Shown here: one piece after another, positions 1 through 5,768 of the stretch
How the letters are laid out: every line of letters starts with the position of its first letter
How positions within the stretch are numbered: position 1 is the stretch's first letter
DNA from: an uncultured Lachnospiraceae bacterium
GTDB lineage: Bacteria > Bacillota > Clostridia > Lachnospirales > Lachnospiraceae
Length of the DNA stretch: 8,021 nt
Reading direction: 5' to 3'
Assembly: GCA_958446555.1 (NCBI GenBank)
Contig: CAUCWU010000094.1
Span: 1-8,021 of the forward strand
Notes under the pieces: generated by a model
What the model saw: the letters and a program-made list of their open reading frames with translations, nothing else
The model's database searches: none
Told to the model about the DNA's origin: nothing
Program-made: the position numbers and the translations under genes

Positions 1-192
1 GGTCGAAATGGAAAACTGACGCTTCTGCTCTTCCTTATCGTAATCACTGATGGTATTTCCGTCCGTCACCTTTCCCATCCTAGCCGTAATACCGGTCTGG
101 TAGGCAATAGCCTCAACAAGTGTTGTCTTACCACATCCGCCATGTCCCATTACAACTACATTGCGGATGTTTCCAGTCTCATAAACCTTCAT
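1..192 (-). CDS. EF-G-like translational GTPase (FusA2 type), N-terminal part only
   Basis: The 64 visible codons start at ATG 192-190, behind a clear GGAGG ribosome site at 202-206, and run off the left edge. The P-loop is GHGGCGKTT (residues 16-24), matching the GHIDAGKTT signature of translational GTPases. The switch-I region reads EEQKRQFSI (about residues 54-62), where canonical EF-G has QERERGITI. This substitution is typical of the EF-G-like paralogues common in Clostridia and argues against the main housekeeping fusA. Such proteins are cytosolic ribosome-associated GTPases; the role of this subgroup is poorly defined. The gene has its own promoter (286-314) and a structured leader, and is divergent from tyrA. 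Family assignment is firm. Paralogue assignment rests on switch I alone because domains II-V lie outside the window. Confidence 0.88.
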   Translation of the reverse strand, partial: MKVYETGNIRNVVVMGHGGCGKTTLVEAIAYQTGITARMGKVTDGNTISDYDKEEQKRQFSIST

Positions 193-220
193 AAGTCACG
201 TCCTCCAATCTTTCTTTGCT

Positions 221-273
221 TTCCAAGTTTCTTTTGTCTCTTTTGCAATACACAATTTTGAGACCCCTTGGAA
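221..273 (-). promoter_or_regulatory. Nested inverted repeat in the leader of the EF-G-like gene
   Basis: On the minus strand the predicted 87-nt leader (start near 279) contains an outer 7-bp pair, TTCCAAG (273-267) with CTTGGAA (227-221). Inside it is a 5-bp pair, GTCTC (264-260) with GAGAC (240-236). Both arms are perfect and correctly nested, so one two-step hairpin could form near the 5' end of the transcript, upstream of the GGAGG site. There is no T-tract after it, so it is not an intrinsic terminator as drawn. It could affect mRNA stability or translation. The internal loops are AT-rich, so chance is possible. Confidence 0.4.
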
Positions 274-285
274 TTCGATAGCTAT

Positions 286-314
286 ATTATATAAAATATT
301 TCAAATAATTTCAA
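286..314 (-). promoter_or_regulatory. Sigma-A promoter of the EF-G-like gene
   Basis: Read on the minus strand, TTGAAA (314-309) is followed after exactly 17 bp by a perfect TATAAT (291-286). Transcription should start near 279, giving a leader of about 87 nt. It lies back to back with the tyrA promoter at 371-399, so the two starts diverge from a shared AT-rich region. Confidence 0.8.
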
Positions 315-370
315 CTATTTTTTGCATTTTTATAAAAATGTTTTTATTTCGCGCTTTAAAGTGAAAAAGC

Positions 371-399
371 TTGACTTTACCCTATTCTTTCGCTACAAT
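371..399 (+). promoter_or_regulatory. Sigma-A promoter of tyrA
   Basis: TTGACT (371-376) and TACAAT (394-399) are separated by exactly 17 bp. The predicted start of transcription is about 406, leaving a leader of roughly 50 nt before the ATG at 455. The promoter overlaps an upstream in-frame TTG at 371, which rules that codon out as the start of tyrA. Confidence 0.85.
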
Positions 400-410
400 A
401 TTTTTAAACG

Positions 411-434
411 CCTCGGTTTCCTACACTGCCGAGG
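411..434 (+). promoter_or_regulatory. Small hairpin in the tyrA 5' leader
   Basis: CCTCGG (411-416) and CCGAGG (429-434) form a perfect 6-bp GC-rich stem with a 12-nt loop. It sits a few bases after the predicted start of transcription and just before the AGAAAGG ribosome site (439-445). The leader is too short for a T-box or a peptide-based attenuator, and there is no T-tract. A 5'-end stabilising stem is the simplest reading; regulation is not shown. Confidence 0.4.
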
Positions 435-454
435 ATTCAGAAAGGCACTTTATT

Positions 455-1555
455 ATGAAACTTCATACGATTGGATTTATCGGACTGGGACTGATCGGTG
501 GTTCCATTGCCCGCAAAATAAAGCAGGTTCACCCAGATACCATAATTATGGCCTATGTGAGAACGAAAAGCACACTAGAACAGGCAAAGGATGACGGTAT
601 TGTCGATGTGATTTTGGACGGTGTTGATGAAAATTTGCGTGAATGCGATATGATTATTCTATGTACACCAGTTTCTTTTAATGCCGATTATTTAAAGGCA
701 ATTCGCCCATTCTTAAAACCTAACTGCATTGTCACTGATGTTGGAAGTACAAAAACAGCCATCCATGAAACCGTCATTGAGCTTGGTATGGAAGACTGTT
801 TTGTCGGCGGACACCCGATGGCTGGATCTGAGCGCACTGGCTATGCCTGCTCGAAGGCTTCTCTACTTGAGAATGCCTACTATGTGATTACACCAACTGC
901 CAAGACCACACAGGATCAGCTTGAAACAATGATTCAATTTGCAGCTGACCAGGCAGCAATTCCGCTTGTACTCGACTACAAAAACCACGACTATGCAGTC
1001 GCTGCAATCAGTCATGTGCCACATGTCATTGCATCTTCTCTTGTCAATCTTGTCGCCAAATCTGATTTTCCAGATGGCACGATGAAAAAGATTGCTGCCG
1101 GCGGTTTTAAAGATATCACAAGAATTGCCTCCTCCTCACCTGTGATGTGGGAGCAAATTTTATTCACGAACAAAGACAATATTATTTCCTTATTAGAGGA
1201 CTACAAAAGGGCGATTGATCAGACAATCACCGATCTAAAAACAGATAATCATAAAGATATCTATGATATTTTTGAAAGCTCCGGTGCTTACCGAAGCTCC
1301 ATCAGTGACAATCGCGGCAGTGCTACAATGAATCCAGAATATGCCATCTTCTGCGATATTCCAGATCAGCCAGGTGCCATCAGTGTGCTTGCATCCTTAC
1401 TTGCTTTCGAGAATGTCAGCATCAAAAATATTGGCATCAACCATAACCGTGAGCACATGGCCGGTACCATCAAGATCGAATTCCACGATCAGGCATCCTG
1501 CGAGCGCGCCGTCGAGTGCCTAGAATATCATCATTATCCGATCTACCAGAAATAA
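455..1555 (+). CDS. tyrA: Prephenate dehydrogenase with C-terminal ACT domain (tyrosine biosynthesis)
   Basis: The 366-residue cytosolic enzyme oxidatively decarboxylates prephenate to 4-hydroxyphenylpyruvate with NAD, the step that commits chorismate-derived carbon to tyrosine. The N-terminal Rossmann motif is GLGLIGGS (residues 10-17). The family block GGHPMAGSE is at 118-126, the helical catalytic domain carries HVPH around 197-200 and GGFKDITRIA at 226-235, and an ACT domain (FCDIPDQPGAISVLASLL and onward) fills about 299-360, where tyrosine feedback is expected. Length fits the Bacillus-type TyrA of about 370 residues. ATG 455 was chosen because AGAAAGG lies 9 nt upstream and the protein then begins directly with the Rossmann strand. 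A longer start at TTG 371 would lie on the -35 box. Its chorismate-pathway neighbours are not in view. Confidence 0.95.
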   Translation: MKLHTIGFIGLGLIGGSIARKIKQVHPDTIIMAYVRTKSTLEQAKDDGIVDVILDGVDENLRECDMIILCTPVSFNADYLKAIRPFLKPNCIVTDVGSTKTAIHETVIELGMEDCFVGGHPMAGSERTGYACSKASLLENAYYVITPTAKTTQDQLETMIQFAADQAAIPLVLDYKNHDYAVAAISHVPHVIASSLVNLVAKSDFPDGTMKKIAAGGFKDITRIASSSPVMWEQILFTNKDNIISLLEDYKRAIDQTITDLKTDNHKDIYDIFESSGAYRSSISDNRGSATMNPEYAIFCDIPDQPGAISVLASLLAFENVSIKNIGINHNREHMAGTIKIEFHDQASCERAVECLEYHHYPIYQK

Positions 1556-1556
1556 A

Positions 1557-2114
1557 TCATCTCACAGCCTCTTGAATTGCCTACTTAATCTTCTGGGCAT
1601 CAAGAGGCTTCATTAAATGATCGTTCATGCCCGCTTCGATGCTCTGTCTGATATCATCTTGAAATGCATTTGCTGTCATTGCTAGGATTGGTATCGTCTT
1701 TGCATCTGATCTTTCTAGCGCACGAATCTGTCTGGTTGCCTCTAGTCCATCCATCACCGGCATCATGATATCCATAAAAATAAAATCATAATAGCCTGAC
1801 GGCATAGATGCAAATTTATCGACTGCCTCTTTTCCATTTTTCACGACATCTACAATCAGCCGTAGTACCTGCCCATCAAAATGGCAAAAACCATCCTTAT
1901 TTGGTGTGCTCTGATAGCGGTATACATAGCGCTCACAGTAATCCTATATCGCAGTTGAATATCTTGTCACTGTTCTCGTCTGTGTTCCCAAAATTTTTGC
2001 AATGTTGGCTGACTTATTTAGCTTTAGTACCTCTGCTGTATCATTTTTCAGATCCAAATAGTAGACCTTCTGCCTGTTCTTGCTTGTAATGTCATCCGAC
2101 ATGTATTCTACCAT
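1557..2114 (-). pseudogene. Decayed hybrid sensor kinase/response regulator (sensor fragment joined to receiver-domain end)
   Basis: From ATG 2114 (site AAAGGGG at 2127-2121) one frame stays open to TGA 1559-1557, 186 codons, except for two TAG codons at 1946-1944 and 1583-1581. The first part includes KVYYLDLKNDTAEVLKLNK and then AI-TAG-DYCERYVY, resembling the PAS-like sensor region of clostridial hybrid kinases. About 90 codons in, it switches to the second half of a receiver domain: NGKEAVDKF, FIFMDIMMPVMDG with the phospho-acceptor Asp, ILAMTANAF with the conserved Thr, and HLMKPLDAQKIK with the conserved Lys. The whole kinase core (H-box, N- and G-boxes) and the receiver's first strand with its acidic pocket are missing. 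After the second TAG the frame continues as AIQEAVR, a plausible natural C-terminus. Both TAGs look like CAG-to-TAG changes. The promoter and ribosome site survive. This is most simply a recent pseudogene formed by internal deletion. Confidence 0.75.
1566..1609. terminator. Strong inverted repeat between convergent tyrA and the kinase remnant
   Basis: AGCCTCTTGA (1566-1575) pairs perfectly with TCAAGAGGCT (1600-1609). After a 2-nt bulge, TGCC (1578-1581) pairs with GGCA (1596-1599), giving 14 paired bases around a 14-nt loop. It lies 11 bp after the tyrA stop and over the last codons of the opposing remnant, so a shared bidirectional transcript end is likely. Neither side has a proper T-tract, so intrinsic termination is uncertain; it may instead protect 3' ends. 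Confidence 0.5.
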
Positions 2115-2190
2115 TTCGTTCCCCTTTCACAAAATCAGCTTGTGATCTCTGTAGTTTTTTGTACTTCCTGCACATTTTTATATGGTGTTT

Positions 2191-2218
2191 ATTATACCAT
2201 CGAGCAAAAGTTTGTCAA
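2191..2218 (-). promoter_or_regulatory. Consensus extended -10 promoter of the kinase remnant
   Basis: On the minus strand TTGACA (2218-2213) and TATAAT (2196-2191) are both perfect, spaced 16 bp, with TG one base before the -10 box. The predicted start is near 2184, some 70 nt before the remnant's ATG at 2114. It is the strongest-looking promoter in the window although it drives a broken gene. Confidence 0.8.
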
Positions 2219-2221
2219 TCA

Positions 2222-2258
2222 AGAACAGCCAAAAATCAATGATGGCTCTGCTTTTTTT
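2222..2258 (-). terminator. Possible terminator after tanB
   Basis: AGCCA (2227-2231) and TGGCT (2243-2247) form the core of an imperfect hairpin (about 8 of 10 pairs over 2222-2252), flanked by seven T's at 2252-2258 on the plus strand. tanB ends at 2277 and reads leftward into this structure. In that direction the A-tract precedes the hairpin and the following sequence is only moderately U-rich. The T-tract suits rightward transcripts better, but no plus-strand gene ends here. It may be bidirectional. Confidence 0.45.
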
Positions 2259-2276
2259 GAATTACTTTTCACTTTT

Positions 2277-3764
2277 TTAATTTTTTGCCAAGCAATCGAT
2301 CCATTCAAATAGCTCTTTCAGATCGTAGTCACCACTGTGTGGCAATCCCCACGGCAGGCAAAAATCAACCTGATATCCTTTATTTTGTAAAAGTGTCGCC
2401 AATATTACTGGGATTGCAAGAGACGTATCGCGATCAAAGGCGCCATGGCAGATTCGCCAATTCTTTGCAACATCACAATTTCCATTTTCAATAAATGGAA
2501 TTGGATTTAAAAGTTTAATTTTCTCCTCATCTGCCATCTCTGCCTTCACCTTTGAATGTTTCATTGAAAATTCGGTAAAATGGCGTGCAAATACGTTTTC
2601 ATCCCCAAATTCCTCGTTCTCACAGCATTCAAGTGTCAGTGAATCAAACGCAGGCACCGGCTTCATGCGCGTGATTTTGGCAACATAGGAATCCATATCA
2701 ATCGCAACTGCCTCTTCCCCTTGAAATGTTATGTAGTCTTGCTTTTCAATTTCACTGCCTGGCACAGCAAGTTTTTGCAACCGAGTCTGTGAATCAAGTG
2801 TTTTCTTTTCCTTTGTAGCCGATTTTAAGACAAAGTTCATCACATAGTCTTTAAAAGAGCCTTCTCCATTCTCATCCAATGTTAGTTGATTTCCAGTTTC
2901 ATCCTGCAACTGTAATTGATTTACATAGGAAGGAAACGCAGCTTTCAACTCTTTTGACAGTAGTTTTTGCTCCTCATCAAGTTCGTCCAGAATAGCGATT
3001 TTCTTAACTCCCTGCGGTGTTTTTTCAAATTTTATCCTATGGCAAGTCGTCTCTTTTTCAAACAACCATTCATAGGCAGCATCTGCATTTTCAAGATTGT
3101 GAATTGGACAATAACAGCTTGCTGCAAAAATATCGTCTCTTGCATCAGCCGCACCGATTGCCTTCAAATATGGCTCATATTCCTTTGCATTTCCAGTTGC
3201 GCCAGCGAGTGCTGACAGCGCACCACCTGCCGAGGTTCCATTTGTAATGATTTTTTCCACATCGCCAGGGACAAGATCCTTATTCCATCTTAAGTATCGA
3301 ATTGCGGCCTTCATATCTACAATCAATGCTGGAGCGCGTCCTGTAAGCACGCCTTCTTTCGTGGACTTCTCATCATTCGTACCGCCCACAAAAAATTCGT
3401 CAGACTTTCGACCGGTATTTCGTCCCCGAATCCCAGCACACATCACCACATACCCATGATACAGTGCCTCAAATGCGGTGTTTGGCTTATGGCCAAAATA
3501 ATCTTCTCCCACCTGCATAGCTGGTCCTTCCATATAGCCACCAACCGTGTTTGGTGCAAAGATTGGTGCTGTATGCAATTGATAGCCATTGATTGACTCG
3601 CCTTGGTAGTAGATCTCTGGCACATAGAGATTCAATTTCTGTACTGCACTTACTGGATTTGCACAATATACAATGCTTTCAAATGCTCTGTAGATCACTT
3701 CTCTGCCATCTAATTCGCATCTTTTTATTTGATAGTTTTCTGGATTAAATTTTAAATCGTACAT
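2277..3764 (-). CDS. tanB: Tannase (tannin acyl hydrolase), subtype B, intracellular
   Basis: The 495-residue alpha/beta hydrolase should cleave galloyl ester and depside bonds in gallotannins and gallate esters, releasing gallate. It closely resembles the L. plantarum tannase TanLp1 (about 469 residues). Shared blocks include APNTVGGY (70-77), GYVVMCAGIRGR (104-115), FIVD-like ALIVDMKAAIRY (146-157), NGTSAGGALSALAGA (175-189), CPIHNLE (219-225), TRMKPVPAFD (365-374) and LPHSGDYDL (474-482). The predicted triad is Ser178 in GTSAG, Asp444 in HGAFDRDTS and His476 in PHSGDY. Lys368, Glu382 and Asp446 align with TanLp1 residues known to hold the galloyl hydroxyls. The extra length lies mainly near residues 119-142. 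There is no signal peptide or membrane segment, so substrates must enter the cell. ATG 3764 has AAAGG 6 bp upstream. It is divergent from lysR and probably activated by it. Confidence 0.93.
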   Translation of the reverse strand: MYDLKFNPENYQIKRCELDGREVIYRAFESIVYCANPVSAVQKLNLYVPEIYYQGESINGYQLHTAPIFAPNTVGGYMEGPAMQVGEDYFGHKPNTAFEALYHGYVVMCAGIRGRNTGRKSDEFFVGGTNDEKSTKEGVLTGRAPALIVDMKAAIRYLRWNKDLVPGDVEKIITNGTSAGGALSALAGATGNAKEYEPYLKAIGAADARDDIFAASCYCPIHNLENADAAYEWLFEKETTCHRIKFEKTPQGVKKIAILDELDEEQKLLSKELKAAFPSYVNQLQLQDETGNQLTLDENGEGSFKDYVMNFVLKSATKEKKTLDSQTRLQKLAVPGSEIEKQDYITFQGEEAVAIDMDSYVAKITRMKPVPAFDSLTLECCENEEFGDENVFARHFTEFSMKHSKVKAEMADEEKIKLLNPIPFIENGNCDVAKNWRICHGAFDRDTSLAIPVILATLLQNKGYQVDFCLPWGLPHSGDYDLKELFEWIDCLAKN

Positions 3765-3776
3765 ATTTTTCCTTTC

Positions 3777-3805
3777 TTGACAAGAAATTTGTCTTTTACT
3801 AAAAT
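3777..3805 (+). promoter_or_regulatory. Sigma-A promoter of lysR
   Basis: TTGACA (3777-3782) and TAAAAT (3800-3805) are spaced exactly 17 bp on the plus strand, with a predicted start near 3812. The -10 box overlaps the opposing tanB -10 box (3804-3809), so the two polymerases compete for the same DNA. The TTCGTA half-sites (3835-3860) lie downstream of this start, so a regulator bound there could block its own gene. Confidence 0.7.
3779..3793 (-). repeat. Inverted repeat in the tanB leader
   Basis: GACAA (3779-3783) and TTGTC (3789-3793) form a 5-bp stem with a 5-nt loop. On the tanB transcript it would sit between the predicted start (about 3797) and the AAAGG ribosome site (3775-3771). 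It also overlaps the lysR -35 box and spacer, so it could be a DNA site rather than an RNA one. It is short enough to be chance. Confidence 0.3.
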
Positions 3806-3832
3806 GATACTATCGTTTCATACTCAAAAAGG
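3804..3832 (-). promoter_or_regulatory. Predicted activator-dependent promoter of tanB
   Basis: On the minus strand a TATCAT -10 box lies at 3809-3804. At 17 bp upstream the -35 position (3832-3827) reads CCTTTT or CTTTTT depending on spacing, far from TTGACA. A good -10 with no real -35, next to half-sites at about -38 to -63, is the usual arrangement at LysR-activated promoters. The predicted start is near 3797. Confidence 0.5.
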
Positions 3833-3834
3833 TG

Positions 3835-3860
3835 TTCGTATTTTTACGAAAACTTTCGTA
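3835..3860. promoter_or_regulatory. Triple half-site operator, likely LysR binding region
   Basis: TTCGTA (3835-3840), TACGAA (3845-3850) and TTCGTA (3855-3860) alternate in orientation with a strict 10-bp period. The first two form a perfect 16-bp palindrome with a TTTT centre; the second and third form an outward-facing palindrome with AACT between them. All three fall on one helical face. They sit upstream of the tanB -35 position and within the lysR leader. The palindrome is even-centred, so it is not the textbook T-N11-A odd-centred form. Binding by the adjacent LysR protein is inferred from position. Confidence 0.6.
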
Positions 3861-3888
3861 GGGATCAATTGCAAAAGGGAGGGCACTT

Positions 3889-4800
3889 ATGAATACAGAA
3901 AATTTAAAGGAATTCATCGTCCTTGCAGAGACAAAAAACTTTTGGGAGGCATCTGAACGGCTCTATATGAACCAATCTACTCTCTCAAAACATATCAAAA
4001 ATCTGGAATCAGAACTTGGCATTTCTCTTTTTACCCGAACCACAAGAAGGGTTGAGCTGACCAATTATGGAAGAATCTTTCTTCCCTACGCAAAATCCGT
4101 GATTCGTTCTGAATTCGAAGGGCTTTCTGCGATCCGCCGACTTCAAAATATTAAAAATGGTTTGCTTACGATTGGTGTGATTCCTTCCATGCCGCAATAC
4201 CACATCACACAATTTCTGACGGATTTTCAAAAGGCTTATCCGCAAACTTCCATTCGCATCACAGAGGATGATCCAGTCAATTTAATGCAGTATCTTGAAG
4301 ATGAAAAATGTGAGCTTATCTTTCAACGCGAAGAAAAGATGATCTTTGAGAAAAATTTTCTAACCGACCAGCATATTATTCGTCTTCCTTATATGCAAGA
4401 CAATCTGGTTGCCATTGTCCCACCGTCGCATCCACTTGCCACATTGCACTCTGTTTCTTTGCAACAATTAAAAAATGAACGCCTATGCCTCATTAAAGAG
4501 GGATCTTTAATGTATCAAATTGCGATGGATGCCTGTCAAAATGCAAATTTTGTGCCGAATATTGTCTTTACAAGTCATCGAATCGACTCGATCTTAGATA
4601 TGGTTGTTAGCCAAAATTGTGTTGCCTTATTGATGGATGCGCATATCACGCAACAATCTGCCATTTCGTGGTGTGCCATCCCGATTGTTCCTGTGATTTC
4701 GTCGCAGTTGTCACTCTGCTACCGCAGTGATCGAGCTCTCTCCAAAACAGCTCAGCTTTTTGTTGATTTCTGCAGCACAAAACTTTTTCAATCCAATTAA
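3889..4800 (+). CDS. LysR-type transcriptional regulator of the tannin/gallate genes
   Basis: This 303-residue protein has the standard LysR length and layout. The N-terminal winged helix-turn-helix covers about residues 1-60, with NQSTLSKHIKNLESELGISL (28-47) holding the recognition helix and LFTRTTRRVELTNYG the wing. A linker helix follows, and the substrate-binding-protein-like effector domain starts at GLLTIGVIPS (91-100). ATG 3889 has AAGGGAGGG (3875-3883) in front. It is divergent from tanB over 124 bp and convergent with lpdD, with one base between the stop codons. In L. plantarum a LysR protein, TanR, controls tannase, gallate decarboxylase and gallate permease in response to gallate-type compounds. 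The same job is inferred here from position; the effector cannot be read from the sequence, so no symbol is given. Confidence 0.92.
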   Translation: MNTENLKEFIVLAETKNFWEASERLYMNQSTLSKHIKNLESELGISLFTRTTRRVELTNYGRIFLPYAKSVIRSEFEGLSAIRRLQNIKNGLLTIGVIPSMPQYHITQFLTDFQKAYPQTSIRITEDDPVNLMQYLEDEKCELIFQREEKMIFEKNFLTDQHIIRLPYMQDNLVAIVPPSHPLATLHSVSLQQLKNERLCLIKEGSLMYQIAMDACQNANFVPNIVFTSHRIDSILDMVVSQNCVALLMDAHITQQSAISWCAIPIVPVISSQLSLCYRSDRALSKTAQLFVDFCSTKLFQSN

Positions 4801-4801
4801 A

Positions 4802-5170
4802 TCAACATTCACAAGGTGAAAAACGCGTATCCTGCACAATCTCATGTAGTAGCTGTGTCATTGTCTCCACTACAAATTGAATCTCCTGCGGTGTAATGGA
4901 ATCATAATGAATGCCGACAGACACTACTACAGGAACCTTCCATTTTTGAGAAAGCACTTTTACCCACTGATCGCTGATGACATTGTCTCTGTGTCCATCA
5001 AATACATGGGAAACTAAATTCGATTGTTCATCTGCAATGCTCACAGAACCAATATGAGACCGATCACCGCCAGCAATCAACAGCTGCACACCACAGTCTG
5101 TCTGACAGATAAAAATCTGTACTTTTTTCCCTAAAAGAGTTACTTCTTTTTTCCAACTACTCAATCTCAT
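4802..5170 (-). CDS. lpdD: LpdD-like small protein of the gallate decarboxylase system
   Basis: A 122-residue soluble protein with no signal or membrane segment. Recognisable blocks are GGDRSHIGSVSIA (residues 34-46), FDGHRDNVISDQW (57-69) and SVGIHYDSITPQEI (84-97), fitting the small D-type protein that accompanies UbiD-family hydroxyarylic acid decarboxylases, such as L. plantarum LpdD. The family has been suggested to bind or pass on prenylated FMN rather than to be catalytic; that role is from general knowledge, not from this sequence. ATG 5170 was preferred over an in-frame TTG at 5197 because AAAGGGG (5183-5177) lies 6 bp before the ATG while the TTG has no ribosome site. It follows lpdB by 27 bp and ends one base from the lysR stop. 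Confidence 0.8.
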   Translation of the reverse strand: MRLSSWKKEVTLLGKKVQIFICQTDCGVQLLIAGGDRSHIGSVSIADEQSNLVSHVFDGHRDNVISDQWVKVLSQKWKVPVVVSVGIHYDSITPQEIQFVVETMTQLLHEIVQDTRFSPCEC

Positions 5171-5197
5171 GATCTGCCCCTTTACTTTATCTTCCAA

Positions 5198-5764
5198 TTA
5201 CATACCGCTCCATGACTTCATTTCATTCTTTAATCCAACCACTTCCAATAGGCGTTCCACAAAATTGTTGGTCCACTCTTCTATCGTCGTGTAATTTTGA
5301 TAAAAGCTAATCATAGGTGGAACAATGCGAACACCCATTATACTCAATTCCTGTAAATTTCTCAAATGGATTGGGCTTAGTGGTGACTCTCTTGGCACAA
5401 GAATCAAAGGTCTTGCTTCTTTTATCGTCACATCAGCAGCTCGCAATAAAAGATTATCACTGTAGCCCGAAACAATTCCTGCCACTGTTTTCATTGAACA
5501 CGGCACAACAATCATTGCATCCATAGGAAAGCTACCGGATGCCGGACACTGTCCAATCTCGCCTATGTCATAACATACATCGGCAAGCGACTTCACCTGC
5601 TCAGCTGAATATGCGGTCTCCTGAGAAATCGTCAGCTCTGCCCCTCTCGTTAACAGCAGATGCGTTTCAACTGTTTCCATTTCCTTTAATCGCTTTAGCA
5701 GTTGAATTGCAATCGGTGCGCCAGATGCACCGCTAATTCCCACCAAAATTCTTTTTGTCTTCAT
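5198..5764 (-). CDS. lpdB: UbiX-family flavin prenyltransferase for gallate decarboxylase
   Basis: The 188-residue protein belongs to the UbiX/Pad1 family, which joins a dimethylallyl group to FMN to make prenylated FMN, the cofactor of UbiD decarboxylases. The flavin-binding GISGASGAP is at residues 9-17, ASGSF at 75-79, and the long conserved block VPCSMKTVAGIVSGYSDN at 87-104 continues into LLRAADVTIKEARPLILVPRESPLS (to 130). Length matches L. plantarum LpdB (about 187) and UbiX (about 190). The frame is open further upstream, but ATG 5764 gives the standard N-terminus at strand one; the longer version would be antisense-frame sequence inside lpdC. It starts 4 bp after the lpdC TGA. GGAAGGA (5785-5779) is rather distant at 14 nt, so translational coupling to lpdC is likely. 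Confidence 0.93.
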   Translation of the reverse strand: MKTKRILVGISGASGAPIAIQLLKRLKEMETVETHLLLTRGAELTISQETAYSAEQVKSLADVCYDIGEIGQCPASGSFPMDAMIVVPCSMKTVAGIVSGYSDNLLLRAADVTIKEARPLILVPRESPLSPIHLRNLQELSIMGVRIVPPMISFYQNYTTIEEWTNNFVERLLEVVGLKNEMKSWSGM

Positions 5765-5768
5765 CTGC

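Noticed and set aside
1557..2114. Natural TAG recoding (readthrough as Gln or pyrrolysine)
   Set aside because: The missing kinase core and partial receiver domain already mark a broken gene, and one locus cannot establish recoding.
2967..3459. Plus-strand open frames of 70-82 codons within tanB
   Set aside because: They lack ribosome sites and family resemblance and are antisense shadows of the strongly conserved tannase.
4733..4761. GAGCT/AGCTC hairpin followed by a T-run, looking like a rightward terminator
   Set aside because: It lies inside the lysR coding sequence about 40 bp before the stop; codon content explains it and ending there would truncate the mRNA.
4808..4820. TTCAC-AAG-GTGAA hairpin at the lysR/lpdD junction as a terminator
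   Set aside because: Only 5 bp of stem with a 3-nt loop and no T-tract on either strand; too weak to call.
5171..5197. TTG start for lpdD at 5197
   Set aside because: No ribosome site precedes it, while ATG 5170 has AAAGGGG at 6 bp.
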